A DNA stretch of 64,000 nt, taken from positions 167,113 to 231,112 of the forward strand of contig PHCC01000007.1 in the NCBI GenBank assembly GCA_002842215.1, in the 5' to 3' direction. This DNA comes from Betaproteobacteria bacterium HGW-Betaproteobacteria-9. GTDB taxonomy: Bacteria; Pseudomonadota; Gammaproteobacteria; Burkholderiales; Burkholderiaceae_C. Below are positions 1 to 9,320 of the stretch, in pieces. Below the pieces are notes generated by a model. The model did not search any database and was not told where the DNA came from. It worked only from the letters and a program-made list of their open reading frames with translations. Both the position numbers and the translations under genes were made by a program. Each line of letters begins with the position of its first letter. Positions within the stretch are counted from its first letter, which is position 1.

Positions 1-1
1 G

Positions 2-514
2 CGCGCCAACGTGGAGATCGCCCACGCCATCACCCTGGGCGACCGCGCCTGGGCGCACCTGGAGCAGACGCGCATCGCGCGCGCTTTTGAACGCGCCTTC
101 GAACAGGTGGACCTGATCGTGGCCCCGGTCACGCCCGTCTCGCCCTTCCCCTGGAGCGAGCTGTACGCCGAGCGCATCGACGGCCAGGCCATGCGCAACT
201 ACTACGAGTGGCTGGGCCTGACCTACATGGTCACCCTGGCCACCAACCCCGCGCTCTCGCTGCCCTGCGGTGTGGACGAACACGGCATGCCTTTCGGCCT
301 GCAGCTGATCGCACCGCTGCGCGCCGACGACCGCCTGCTCGCCATGGCCAGTGCCATCGAAGCCGCCTTTGCCACCGAGCCCGAACTGCGCCGGCCGCTC
401 CCGCCGGAAGCCGTGCTCGCGCAGGCACAACCGAGCCTGAAAAGCCTGGTGACCCACCCGCCCCTGATGGACGGGGATGCAGGTGCTCCCGGGACCGCGC
501 ACACGGCGGTGTGA
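2..514 (+). CDS. Amidase (amidase signature family), C-terminal part
   Basis: The reading frame is open from the left edge of the window, so only the last 170 or so residues are present; the GTG at 11 is probably internal. The segment around APVTPVSPFPW and the later NPALSLPCGVDEHGMPFGLQL stretch is typical of the C-terminal third of amidase-signature hydrolases (GatA or indoleacetamide hydrolase type), where the conserved proline-rich and GLPxGLQL-like motifs line the substrate pocket. The Ser-cisSer-Lys catalytic triad lies upstream, outside the window. The substrate cannot be predicted. It ends 195 bases before sufB and is probably a separate transcription unit. Confidence 0.8.
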   Translation, partial: RANVEIAHAITLGDRAWAHLEQTRIARAFERAFEQVDLIVAPVTPVSPFPWSELYAERIDGQAMRNYYEWLGLTYMVTLATNPALSLPCGVDEHGMPFGLQLIAPLRADDRLLAMASAIEAAFATEPELRRPLPPEAVLAQAQPSLKSLVTHPPLMDGDAGAPGTAHTAV

Positions 515-709
515 ACCAGGGCCCGAAACTGGGCCCCGCCCCGGTCTGGCTCAGGACACGGGCGCTTGCCCAATGACCCTGGCAGGCAAGCGGGCAACGC
601 GGTTTTTGATGGTGCGGATTTTTAAAGAGGCATACACTGTGCATCTTTAAAAGAGGGTTCAGTTCGGTCGCGCATCGAAGCTGCACCCCATCGCCGCAGG
701 AGCCCCGCC
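515..709 (+). promoter_or_regulatory. suf operon promoter region
   Basis: This is the gap between the amidase stop and sufB. It holds an AT-rich segment (about 603-652) in otherwise GC-rich DNA. The segment contains a TTTAAAGA...TCTTTAAA inverted repeat and a CATACA/TACACT -10-like stretch at 631-638. A TTGATG at 606-611 is a possible but poorly spaced -35 element. The AT-rich patch most likely carries the suf promoter and its operator. Confidence 0.55.
625..647. promoter_or_regulatory. NsrR-type operator in front of sufB
   Basis: A 23-bp imperfect palindrome starts AAGAGGCAT and ends GTGCATCTT with a 5-base centre. It fits the published NsrR consensus architecture, in which an AAGATGCAT-like half-site is followed by ATGCATCTT. 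The flanks extend the symmetry to TTTAAAGA (621-628) and TCTTTAAA (644-651). Length and end bases match two more sites beside the nsrR gene in this window (8698-8720 and 8739-8761). It overlaps the probable suf -10 region, so binding would be expected to repress. Confidence 0.65.
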
Positions 710-2164
<1,455 letters not shown>

Positions 2165-2197
2165 ACCCACCACACGATCCATCAGGAAAGACCCACC

Positions 2198-2968
2198 ATG
2201 ACCCAAACCGAACCCCTGTTGCAGGTGCGCGATCTGCGCGTTGACGTTGGCGGCCGCCACGTGTTGAAGTCCATCTCGCTGAATGTCCCGGCCGGTGCGC
2301 TGGTGGTGCTCATGGGCGCCAACGGCAGCGGCAAGAGCACCCTGGGCCTGACGCTGGCCGGCCATCCGCGCTACGGCGTGGTCGGTGGCCAGGCCCGGTT
2401 TGGCGGCCAGGACCTGCTGGCCATGACCCCCGAGGCGCGCGCACGCGCCGGTCTGTTTGTCTCGTTCCAGGCGCCGCCCGAGATCCCCGGTGTGAAAAAC
2501 AACCTGTTCATCCGCACGGCCCTCAACGCCGTGCGCGAAGCGCGCGGCGAAGCACCGCTCGACGCCTTTGATTTCCTCGGCGATGCGCGGGCCGCGGCCA
2601 ACCGGCTGGGCCTGCCCGAGGCCATGTTGTCGCGCCCCGTCAACGACGGTTTTTCGGGCGGCGAGCGCAAGCGCAACGAGCTGTTGCAGCTGGCCCTGCT
2701 GCGCCCGCGCCTGGCCATGCTGGACGAAATCGATTCGGGCATGGACGTGGACGGCACCCGCGCGGTGGTGGAGCTGGTGCAGTCGCTGCGTGCCCAGGGC
2801 ACCGCTTTCGTGGTGGTGTCGCACTACCTGCAGCTGATCGAGTCGCTGCAGCCCGACGCGGTGCTGCGGCTCGACCAGGGCTGCATCGCCGAGACCGGCG
2901 ACCTGGAACTGGCCCGCGAGATCGAGCGGACCGGGTTCGCGCGCGCGGCCGACGCGCTGGAGGTCTGA
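2198..2968 (+). CDS. sufC: SUF system ATPase SufC
   Basis: This 256-residue ABC-type ATPase has Walker A GANGSGKST (residues 40-48), an SGGERKR signature near residue 150 and a Walker B LAMLDEIDSGMD segment, where the D-E-I-D arrangement is typical of SufC. In the SufBC2D complex, ATP hydrolysis drives the conformational change needed for cluster assembly. It starts 33 bases after sufB behind an AGGAAAG ribosome binding site and ends 2 bases before sufD, so it is co-transcribed with both. Confidence 0.97.
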   Translation: MTQTEPLLQVRDLRVDVGGRHVLKSISLNVPAGALVVLMGANGSGKSTLGLTLAGHPRYGVVGGQARFGGQDLLAMTPEARARAGLFVSFQAPPEIPGVKNNLFIRTALNAVREARGEAPLDAFDFLGDARAAANRLGLPEAMLSRPVNDGFSGGERKRNELLQLALLRPRLAMLDEIDSGMDVDGTRAVVELVQSLRAQGTAFVVVSHYLQLIESLQPDAVLRLDQGCIAETGDLELAREIERTGFARAADALEV

Positions 2969-2970
2969 GC

Positions 2971-4275
2971 ATGGACACCGCTCGTGCCGACATCCTGGCC
3001 GCCCGCCACCGACTGGAAGACGCCGGCTGGGTGCCCCGCAACGCCGATGCGTTTCGCCACCTGCCACCGCCGCCGGCCGCCGTCTGGCTGGGCGAGGCGC
3101 CCGAAGCCGCACCGGCCGGCTGCGACGCCCACCCGCTGAGCGGCGCTGGCTGGACGCTGCACCCGCTTGGTCAGACACCACAAGGCCGCGTGGACGCCCG
3201 CTGGCTCGATGCCGCCGACCCGGCGCAGCGCAAGGAGCTGTTCGCCGGCCTGCCGTTGCCCATCCACCCCGATGAAGCGGCGACCCCCGGTGACACCGCC
3301 CAGCACGATGCCGCGCCGTTTGCCTGGGTGCACCGCGCGCTGTGCCGTCGCGGCCTGCGGCTGCGCATCGGCGGTGAACACGCCGCTGATCGCGGGGCCG
3401 CCGAGACGGTGTGGATACAGCTGCGGCACCAGCCGCGCAGCGCGGTCGAAGCGCCGATGCTGGTGATCGATGTGCAGGACGGCGTGCACTGCGTGCTGGT
3501 GGAAACCCACCACCGCGAACCGGTCACCTGTGAGCAGCCGGTGGTGCAAAACCTGCACGCCCACATCCGGCTCGGCGCGGGCGCCACCCTGCAGCACCTG
3601 CGCAGCGTGCAGCCCGGTGCGGCCGATCGGGTTGCCCACCACCTGCAGGTGCAGCTCGGGCCGGACGCGCGTTACGAACACGGCCTGATCGCCACCGGCA
3701 GCCGCTACCACCTGCAGCGCCAGGTGGTCGATCTGGCGGGTGACCGCGCAGAGGCCCGCAGCGCGGGCCTGTTGCTGGCGGCCGGCGCCGACCTCGAACA
3801 ACAGGTGCGCATGCTGCACACCGGTGAGCGCACCCACAGCGATGTCGAGGCGCTGGCGCTGGCCAGCGGCGCGGCGCGCGCGGTGGTCAACGCCCACACC
3901 CGCATCGCACCGGGTGCGGCCGACGCTGAGGTGCGGCAGCGGCTCACGGGCGTGCCCACCGGCGGCCAGCCCCGGCTGGTGTTGCGGCCGCACCTGGAAA
4001 TCCACCACGACCAGGTGCAGGCCGCCCACGGCGCCACCTGGGGCGCCCTGCCCGAAGACGCGCTGTTCTATGCCCGCCAGCGCGGTCTGGACGAACGCAG
4101 CGCGCGCGGTCTGATCATCGAAGGCATGGCCAGCGCCTTGTTCGCGCGGGCCTTTGACGATCCCCAGTTCTTCGAATCGCTGGACCTCGCGGGCCTGCTG
4201 CGCCAGGCCGTGGCCCAACACCTGACCGACGACACCACCGCCCCGACCATTCAACGGGAGGCCGAACATGGGTGA
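2971..4275 (+). CDS. sufD: Fe-S cluster assembly protein SufD
   Basis: The 434-residue SufD-family protein is the SufB paralogue that completes the SufBC2D scaffold. The N-terminal half is variable. The C-terminal half has the family beta-helix and the closing pattern DALFYARQRGLDERSARGLIIEG, which mirrors the [10 protein letters not shown] region of SufB. It lies 2 bases after sufC, and its stop overlaps the sufS start by 8 bases, which implies translational coupling. Confidence 0.93.
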   Translation: MDTARADILAARHRLEDAGWVPRNADAFRHLPPPPAAVWLGEAPEAAPAGCDAHPLSGAGWTLHPLGQTPQGRVDARWLDAADPAQRKELFAGLPLPIHPDEAATPGDTAQHDAAPFAWVHRALCRRGLRLRIGGEHAADRGAAETVWIQLRHQPRSAVEAPMLVIDVQDGVHCVLVETHHREPVTCEQPVVQNLHAHIRLGAGATLQHLRSVQPGAADRVAHHLQVQLGPDARYEHGLIATGSRYHLQRQVVDLAGDRAEARSAGLLLAAGADLEQQVRMLHTGERTHSDVEALALASGAARAVVNAHTRIAPGAADAEVRQRLTGVPTGGQPRLVLRPHLEIHHDQVQAAHGATWGALPEDALFYARQRGLDERSARGLIIEGMASALFARAFDDPQFFESLDLAGLLRQAVAQHLTDDTTAPTIQREAEHG

Positions 4276-5524
4276 TGCCCTCCTGACCGACCGCCTGGCG
4301 CTCGATACCGTGCGCTCGCAGTTTCCGGTGCTCGCGCAGCGCATCCATGGTGCCGAACTGGCCTACCTCGACAACGCGGCCACCACCCAGATGGCCCTGG
4401 CGGTGCAGGACGCGATGCGCGCCTTCGAACAGCACGACCGGGCCAACATCCACCGCGGTGTGCACACGCTGAGCCAGCGCGCCACCGACGCCTTCGAGCG
4501 CGCCCGCAATGAGCTCAAGCGCTTTGTCGGCGCCGGACCCGATCACGAGCTGGTGTTCACCTCGGGCACCACCGATGCGCTGAACATGGTGGCCCACGGT
4601 CTCTCCACCGCCGGTATGGGACCCGCCTGGCTGCAGGCCGGCGACGAGATCGTGGTGAGTGGCCTGGAGCACCACGCCAACCTCGTGCCCTGGCAGCAGG
4701 CGGCGCGGCGCACCGGGGCCGTGCTTCGCGTGCTGCGGCCCGATGCCCAGGGACGGCTGCACGCCGCCGACCTGCGCCCCCTGCTCAACGCCCACACCCG
4801 CGTGCTGGCGCTCACCGCCTGCGCCAACGCCACCGGCGAACGCCCGCCCTACGAGGCCCTGCTCCAAATCGCCGCCGACGCGGGCGCGCTGACCGTGCTC
4901 GACGCGGCCCAGGCCGTGGCCCACGGTGCGCCCGACCTGTCGGCGCTGGCCTGCGACTTCATGGCTTTTTCGGGCCACAAGATGTATGGGCCCATGGGCA
5001 CCGGCGTGCTGGTCGGCCGGCGGGCCGCGCTGGAACGCCTGGAGCCCTTGCGCTACGGCGGCGACATGGTGGCCTGGGTCAGCGCCACCGAGGCCAGCTT
5101 TGCCGAACTGCCGGCGCGGCTGGAAGGCGGCACGCCCAACGTTGCGGGAGCGATCGGCATGGCCGCGGCGGCGGGCTTCATTCACCAGATCGGGCGCGAT
5201 CGCATCGACGCCCACCTGAGCGCGCTGCGCGAACACGCCGCCGCGGGTCTGGCCGCGCTGCCCGGCATCACGGTGCTGTCGGCCCACAGCCGCGCATCGG
5301 CCATCGTCTCGTTTGTCGCCGACGGCGTGCACCCGCACGACATTGGCACCGTGCTGGACCAGCTCGGCATCGCGGTGCGCACCGGTCACCACTGTGCCCA
5401 GCCGCTGCTCGAACACCTGGGCCTGGGGCCCACCACGCGCGCCTCGTTCGCGCTCTACAACACGCACGCCGAGGTGGAGCGCCTGCTCGCCGGCGTGGCG
5501 CATGCCCTGAAGGTATTGAAATGA
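4268..5524 (+). CDS. sufS: Cysteine desulfurase SufS
   Basis: This 418-residue class V PLP-dependent desulfurase takes sulfur from cysteine for cluster assembly. The PLP lysine is K238 in FSGHKMYGP. The persulfide-carrying cysteine is C376 in RTGHHCAQPLL, the short-loop arrangement of group II enzymes (SufS/CsdA). The N-terminal YLDNAATTQ stretch is standard. Group II enzymes need a sulfur-accepting partner, which fits the sufU gene downstream and the absence of sufE here. The stop codon TGA (5522-5524) is also the first three bases of a dispersed repeat. Confidence 0.97.
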   Translation: MGDALLTDRLALDTVRSQFPVLAQRIHGAELAYLDNAATTQMALAVQDAMRAFEQHDRANIHRGVHTLSQRATDAFERARNELKRFVGAGPDHELVFTSGTTDALNMVAHGLSTAGMGPAWLQAGDEIVVSGLEHHANLVPWQQAARRTGAVLRVLRPDAQGRLHAADLRPLLNAHTRVLALTACANATGERPPYEALLQIAADAGALTVLDAAQAVAHGAPDLSALACDFMAFSGHKMYGPMGTGVLVGRRAALERLEPLRYGGDMVAWVSATEASFAELPARLEGGTPNVAGAIGMAAAAGFIHQIGRDRIDAHLSALREHAAAGLAALPGITVLSAHSRASAIVSFVADGVHPHDIGTVLDQLGIAVRTGHHCAQPLLEHLGLGPTTRASFALYNTHAEVERLLAGVAHALKVLK

Positions 5525-5665
5525 AACACCCCCCTGCGCCGCTGCGCGGCTTCCCCCCTCCCTGGCGCCTTCGGCTTGGAGGGGGGACGGTCCCTTGGGC
5601 CGGCAAAGCCGGACCTTCGGTGCCCCTGGATGGCGCTGTTTCAGGCGTCGCGGGTCGCGCTCCGG
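5522..5665 (+). repeat. Dispersed stop-codon-anchored repeat, copy A
   Basis: This GC-rich element lies between sufS and sufU. It starts TGAAACACCCCCC with the sufS stop, continues CGCCGCTGCGCGGC, then a CCCCTCC...GGAGGGG stem, the GCCGGCAAAGCCGG hairpin, and ends GTCGCGCTCCGG. Related copies occur at about 30783, 31729, 36086, 57142, 58299 and 63301. It splits the suf operon and could act as an mRNA-stabilising or attenuating structure. Confidence 0.75.
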
Positions 5666-5683
5666 CGCAGAGGAGCCACTGAG

Positions 5684-6145
5684 ATGAACGCTGAACTCGA
5701 CCTCTACCAGGACGTGGTGATGGACCACAAGCGCGCGCCGCGCCACTTCGGTACGCTGGCCGCGCCGACCCACCAGGCGCGCGGCCAGAACCCGCAATGC
5801 GGCGACGACCTGCGGGTGGCCCTGGTGGTCGATGGCGGGCGGGTGAGCGACATCCGCTTCCACGGCCAGGGCTGCGCGATCTGCATCGCCTCCGCGTCCA
5901 TGATGAGCGAGGCGGTGCTCGGGCAAGAGGTGGCGCTGGCGCAGGCCCTGCAGGCCCGTTTCCGGGCCGTGCTCACCGGTCAGATGGAAGCCGAAGAAGC
6001 GCACCTGGGCAAGCTGATCAGCCTGGCCGGTGTGCGCCGCTACCCGGGCCGCATCAAATGTGCGCTGCTGGGCTGGCACGCCCTGATGCACGCGCTGGGC
6101 AGCGAAGCTGATGACGCGGGCCACCCGACGGAGGCCACACGATGA
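5684..6145 (+). CDS. sufU: Fe-S cluster assembly sulfur-transfer protein SufU
   Basis: The 153-residue protein is of the IscU-like SufU family. The zinc/sulfur ligands are visible as C39 in NPQCGDD (with D41 next to it), C64 in GQGCAICIAS and C126 in YPGRIKCALL. The GQGC plus ASASMM arrangement and the insertion before the last cysteine are SufU traits. SufU accepts persulfide sulfur from SufS. The start was chosen at ATG 5684, after AGAGGAGCC; the longer upstream frame runs through the repeat. The stop overlaps the sufT start by 4 bases (ATGA). Confidence 0.93.
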   Translation: MNAELDLYQDVVMDHKRAPRHFGTLAAPTHQARGQNPQCGDDLRVALVVDGGRVSDIRFHGQGCAICIASASMMSEAVLGQEVALAQALQARFRAVLTGQMEAEEAHLGKLISLAGVRRYPGRIKCALLGWHALMHALGSEADDAGHPTEATR

Positions 6146-6687
6146 GCACACGACGCGAACGGGTGGTGGTCACGCGCGAGGTGGCCGTGACCTGCGTGCC
6201 CGATGGTCGCCCCGCCGAACTGCCGGCCGGTACGCTGGTGCAGATCACCCAGGCGCTGGGTGCCTCGTTCACCTTGCTGGTTGACGGCCAGCTGATGCGC
6301 CTGGCCGGCGCCGATGCCGACGCCATCGGCAAGCCGGTGCCGGTCGCGCCGGTGCTGCCGGACGTTGCGGGGCCAGCGGGTCTGCGTGGTCAGGTCTGGC
6401 AAATCCTCAAGACCTGCTACGACCCGGAGATCCCTGTGGACATCGTCGAGCTCGGTCTGGTCTATGTGTGCGACGTGCTGCCGATGGACGGCGGCGAGTT
6501 CCGGGTGTCGATCAAGATGACCCTGACGGCGCCCGGTTGCGGCATGGGCGACATGCTGGTGGACGAGATCCATGAGAAGTTGCTGGCCCTGCCCCGCGTG
6601 GGCCAGGTGGACCTGGAATTCGTGTTCGATCCGCCCTGGGACCGCTCCCGGATGTCCGAGGCCGCGCAGCTGTCACTGGGCCTGTGA
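6142..6687 (+). CDS. sufT: Fe-S cluster maturation protein SufT
   Basis: The 181-residue protein has a variable N-terminal extension (about 1-75) followed by a DUF59/MIP18-type domain. That domain has LKTCYDPEIPVDIVELGLVY and the TAPGCGMGD motif carrying the conserved cysteine. SufT proteins help mature Fe-S proteins under high demand. It is the last gene of the operon, coupled to sufU by an ATGA overlap. It converges with fdxA, with a small hairpin between them. Confidence 0.92.
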   Translation: MSTRRERVVVTREVAVTCVPDGRPAELPAGTLVQITQALGASFTLLVDGQLMRLAGADADAIGKPVPVAPVLPDVAGPAGLRGQVWQILKTCYDPEIPVDIVELGLVYVCDVLPMDGGEFRVSIKMTLTAPGCGMGDMLVDEIHEKLLALPRVGQVDLEFVFDPPWDRSRMSEAAQLSLGL

Positions 6688-6706
6688 CGCGGCCCGGAGG
6701 CGCCCC

Positions 6707-6722
6707 CGGGTGCTTGCACCCG
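6707..6722. terminator. Hairpin between convergent sufT and fdxA
   Basis: A perfect stem CGGGTG / CACCCG with a CTTG tetraloop lies in the 43-base gap between the two converging genes. There is no T-tract on either side, so it is at best a weak or Rho-assisted terminator. Confidence 0.35.
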
Positions 6723-6730
6723 AGGTGGCT

Positions 6731-7054
6731 TCAGCGTTCGAGCTGGTCGCGTTTGTCCTGAACCGCGCTCCACGCGTCGGCATCGGGCAGCGCGGGCTTG
6801 GTCCGCGTGATCGGTTTCCACACGAGCGCCAGCTCGGCGTTGAGCGGCGTGAAGTCCCGCTGGTCCTTGGGCACGTCTTCTTCGGCGTAGATCGCCGAGA
6901 CCGGGCACTCCGGCACACAGACCGCGCAGTCGATGCACTCGTCGGGATCGATCACCAGGAAGTTCGGTCCTTCGCGAAACGCGTCGACCGGGCACACGTC
7001 GACGCAATCGGTGTATTTGCACCGGATGCACGATTCGGTCACCACAAAGGTCAT
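6731..7054 (-). CDS. fdxA: 7Fe ferredoxin FdxA
   Basis: The 107-residue ferredoxin has two cluster-binding regions: C9/C17/C21 of the N-terminal [3Fe-4S]-type motif (with C12 also present) and C40-x2-C43-x2-C46-x3-C50 for a [4Fe-4S] cluster. The remainder matches the conserved FdxA tail (IYAEEDVP...FTPLNAELA). It is a cytoplasmic electron carrier. It follows the DUF2249 gene by 15 bases in the nnrS transcription unit, so it may supply electrons or act as an O2/NO-tolerant ferredoxin in that context (inference). Confidence 0.95.
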   Translation of the reverse strand: MTFVVTESCIRCKYTDCVDVCPVDAFREGPNFLVIDPDECIDCAVCVPECPVSAIYAEEDVPKDQRDFTPLNAELALVWKPITRTKPALPDADAWSAVQDKRDQLER

Positions 7055-7069
7055 GGCGCTGGCTCCCGG

Positions 7070-7366
7070 TCAACCGCCGCAGGACCCGCAGCAGGAATCC
7101 ACCCCGTGCACGGGTTGGCTGTCGGCGGGTTTGGCGATCTGCACGCGCCATTGTTCGGGCCCACTTTCCAGCGGTGTCCAGCTGAAGGCGCCGTAGAGAC
7201 CGCTCTCGAACTGCCCGCGCAGCGGCTGCGGGTTGTGGTCGTTGATGAGTTCCATGGCCTCGCCGGGCAACAAGGCTTTGAAGGTGGAAAAAACCAGCGA
7301 GTGGCGTTCGCGCGGAGCGATGCTGCGCAGGTCAACGGTGGGGGCGGGAGCGGTGGTGGTGTTCAT
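7070..7366 (-). CDS. DUF2249 domain protein with Cys-rich C-terminus
   Basis: The 98-residue protein has a single DUF2249-like domain: VDLRSIAPRERHSLVFSTFKAL, then LINDHNPQPL and RGQFESGLYGAFSW. Its tail contains CCGSCGG, a candidate metal- or cluster-binding site. DUF2249 proteins are common beside denitrification and NO-response genes, but their biochemical role is unknown. The start was set at ATG 7366 because the longer frame overlaps nnrS. It lies between nnrS (66 bases) and fdxA (15 bases), probably in one operon. Confidence 0.85.
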   Translation of the reverse strand: MNTTTAPAPTVDLRSIAPRERHSLVFSTFKALLPGEAMELINDHNPQPLRGQFESGLYGAFSWTPLESGPEQWRVQIAKPADSQPVHGVDSCCGSCGG

Positions 7367-7431
7367 GAACGGTTCCTGAGTTGGGTGAAGAAGAACGGGT
7401 TGAAAAAACGGAGCGGAATGAAAAAAGGGCG

Positions 7432-8649
7432 TCAGCCGTCCTTGCCGTCGAAGCGGGTCTTGAGCAGCCAGGGTGTGTAGATGAAGAGGTAGATCGCAAA
7501 AGCCACCGACCAGGCCGCTGCCGCCACCACCAGGGCCAACGGCAGCCATGCCGGCACGGCCAGCGGCAGCAGCACGCGGACGGCAGCCGCCAGCATCACG
7601 AGCACGTAGGCCGTGATCTCCGGGCGGGACACCTGCAGCGCGCGCCCGGTGTGGCCGCGGGCGGTGCGGGTCATCATGCCGATGATGAGACCGGCGGTGG
7701 CACCGATCGCCAGCGCGTGCACGCCAGCCGAAGTGCCGACCCAGCCGAACCGGGCCGCGGCCAGCAAGGCCAGGCCGAAGGGAATCCAGGCGTAGGACAC
7801 GTGCAGGATCCACAGGATCGGGCGGTGCCGGGTCAACGCGGGCCGCCACTGCAGCAGCCGCCAAACCTGGGCCAGCGCCGCGAGCGAAAACGCCAGGCCA
7901 CCGACCATGTTCCAGCCCGCCGAGGTCGGCGCAAACACCCACAGCAGCATGGCCAGCGCGGTGAGGGCCAGCGCGGCGCGGTCCACCGGCGCGCGCACCT
8001 GGAGCTTCAGACCCGGGGTCGCGCTCATGGTGAAGGCCGGGATCACGCGGCCCGCGATCACGCACTCGATCATCACAATCAGCGCCAGGGCGGCGTACAA
8101 CGGTGTCAGGGGCGATATCTGCACGATGCCGATCACCGCCAGGTGAAAGAAGCCATTGGCCAGCGCGAGCAGCATCAGCATCCCCGCGATCGGCAGATTG
8201 CGCCGGTTGCGCGCGCGCAGCAGGATGTGGGTGAGCACCGCGGCCACCAGGGGCAGCAGCGCCAGGTCCAGCACGGCGTAGAGCGCGTAGGGCCCGGTCA
8301 CGGCGGCCACCCGGGCCGCCAGCCACAACAGGGCCAGGCCACCCAGAAAGGCGCCACGCGGCGTGACCAGCCCCGTCCAGGCTTTGACCGCGGTCAGCAG
8401 GAAGCCCAGGATGACCGCGATCGCAAAGCCGAACAGCATTTCGTGCGCGTGCCACAGCAGCGGAGGCAGCGCCATGGTGAGGTTCCACTGGCCCAGGAAC
8501 AGCGCCACCCAGAGGGGAATCGACAACAGCGCGAACGACGCAGCCCCGAGGTAAAAAGGCCGGAATCCCAGCCGCAGCAGAGGCCAGCCCGGTGGCTGGG
8601 GCACGACGGTGGGCTCGGGCGACGAGGCGTTCAGGATGGGGAGGGCCAT
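7432..8649 (-). CDS. nnrS: NnrS family membrane protein
   Basis: The 405-residue polytopic inner-membrane protein has about 12 hydrophobic segments. Diagnostic stretches are LRLGFRPFYLGA at the N-terminus and LLWHAHEMLFGFA, whose histidines are the likely heme/copper ligands. NnrS proteins protect against nitric oxide stress and are commonly regulated by NsrR or NnrR. The gene is divergent from nsrR, and a 23-bp NsrR-type site at 8698-8720 lies 49 bases upstream of its start. Confidence 0.95.
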   Translation of the reverse strand: MALPILNASSPEPTVVPQPPGWPLLRLGFRPFYLGAASFALLSIPLWVALFLGQWNLTMALPPLLWHAHEMLFGFAIAVILGFLLTAVKAWTGLVTPRGAFLGGLALLWLAARVAAVTGPYALYAVLDLALLPLVAAVLTHILLRARNRRNLPIAGMLMLLALANGFFHLAVIGIVQISPLTPLYAALALIVMIECVIAGRVIPAFTMSATPGLKLQVRAPVDRAALALTALAMLLWVFAPTSAGWNMVGGLAFSLAALAQVWRLLQWRPALTRHRPILWILHVSYAWIPFGLALLAAARFGWVGTSAGVHALAIGATAGLIIGMMTRTARGHTGRALQVSRPEITAYVLVMLAAAVRVLLPLAVPAWLPLALVVAAAAWSVAFAIYLFIYTPWLLKTRFDGKDG

Positions 8650-8697
8650 GGTGTGGTGGGCGTTGCAGGAACCGTCGGGTCGCCGCGAAGACCTTAT

Positions 8698-8720
8698 AAG
8701 AAGTATGTGAGATGAATCTT
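8698..8720. promoter_or_regulatory. NsrR-type operator proximal to nnrS
   Basis: A 23-bp site begins AAGAAGTAT and ends GATGAATCTT. The flanks extend the symmetry to TATAAGA and TCTTATA. It has the same length and the same AAGA...TCTT ends as the suf site (625-647). It sits in the nnrS/nsrR divergent region, closest to nnrS. Confidence 0.65.
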
Positions 8721-8738
8721 ATACCCAAACCGCCTTTA

Positions 8739-8761
8739 AAGAAATATACTTCGTGCCTCTT
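8739..8761. promoter_or_regulatory. NsrR-type operator at the nsrR promoter
   Basis: A 23-bp site begins AAGAAATATACTT and ends TGCCTCTT. It is preceded by TTTA (8735-8738), as in the suf site. It contains a TATACT -10-like hexamer (8745-8750), so binding would occlude the nsrR promoter and give autoregulation. It ends 11 bases before the nsrR start. Confidence 0.6.
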
Positions 8762-8772
8762 TAGGGGTTTTC

Positions 8773-9282
8773 ATGCGACTTGCCGAGTACACCGACTACA
8801 CCCTGCGCGTGCTGATGTACTGCGCGGCCCGCCCGCAGCAGATGGTGACCATCAGCGAACTGGCCGAACAACACGGGGTGTCCAGGAACCACCTGATGAA
8901 GATCGTCACCGACCTGGGCCGCCAGGGCGTGCTGGAAACCACGCGGGGCCGCGGCGGCGGACTGCGCCTGCTGAAGGACCCGGCCCAGCTGCGCATCGGG
9001 GACGTGGTGCGTGCCTCGGAGACCGACTTCCGCCTGGTCGAGTGTTTCGACCCAGGCTCCAACCAGTGCACGCTGTCGCCGACCTGCCGCCTGAAAGGCC
9101 TGTTCAACGCCGCGCTGGGGGCCTACTTCAAGGAACTTGACGGCATGACGCTGGCCGACATCGTCGAGCCCGCAGCGGTGCCGGCCAAAGGGCGAGCCAT
9201 GTCGCCGGGACTGGCTCCGGTGGTGGCGCCCCGCAGCCTTCGCCAGCCCGCCAGCAAGGCCAATCCCTCCCCCGCGGCCTGA
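8773..9282 (+). CDS. nsrR: Nitric-oxide-sensing Rrf2 regulator NsrR
   Basis: This 169-residue Rrf2-family regulator has an N-terminal winged helix containing VSRNHLMKIV, the pattern typical of NsrR rather than IscR. The three cluster ligands C91, C99 and C105 match the NsrR cysteine cluster in order and position, followed by PTCRLKGL. NsrR represses NO-detoxification genes until its Fe-S cluster reacts with NO. About 28 residues beyond the usual C-terminus are proline- and alanine-rich and of unknown role. It is divergent from nnrS, with 23-bp operator-like sites between them and one more before sufB. Confidence 0.92.
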   Translation: MRLAEYTDYTLRVLMYCAARPQQMVTISELAEQHGVSRNHLMKIVTDLGRQGVLETTRGRGGGLRLLKDPAQLRIGDVVRASETDFRLVECFDPGSNQCTLSPTCRLKGLFNAALGAYFKELDGMTLADIVEPAAVPAKGRAMSPGLAPVVAPRSLRQPASKANPSPAA

Positions 9283-9320
9283 CGCCTAGCGTCGGGTCCC
9301 TCCAACGCCCATCCAGCGCA

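Noticed and set aside
4115..6151. Minus-strand ORF of 678 codons opposite sufS and sufU
   Set aside because: Same antisense shadow effect; it covers well-supported genes and an intergenic repeat.
7381..8715. 444-codon plus-strand ORF opposite nnrS
   Set aside because: The translation is almost entirely Gln/Arg/His/Gly and nnrS is clearly encoded on the other strand.
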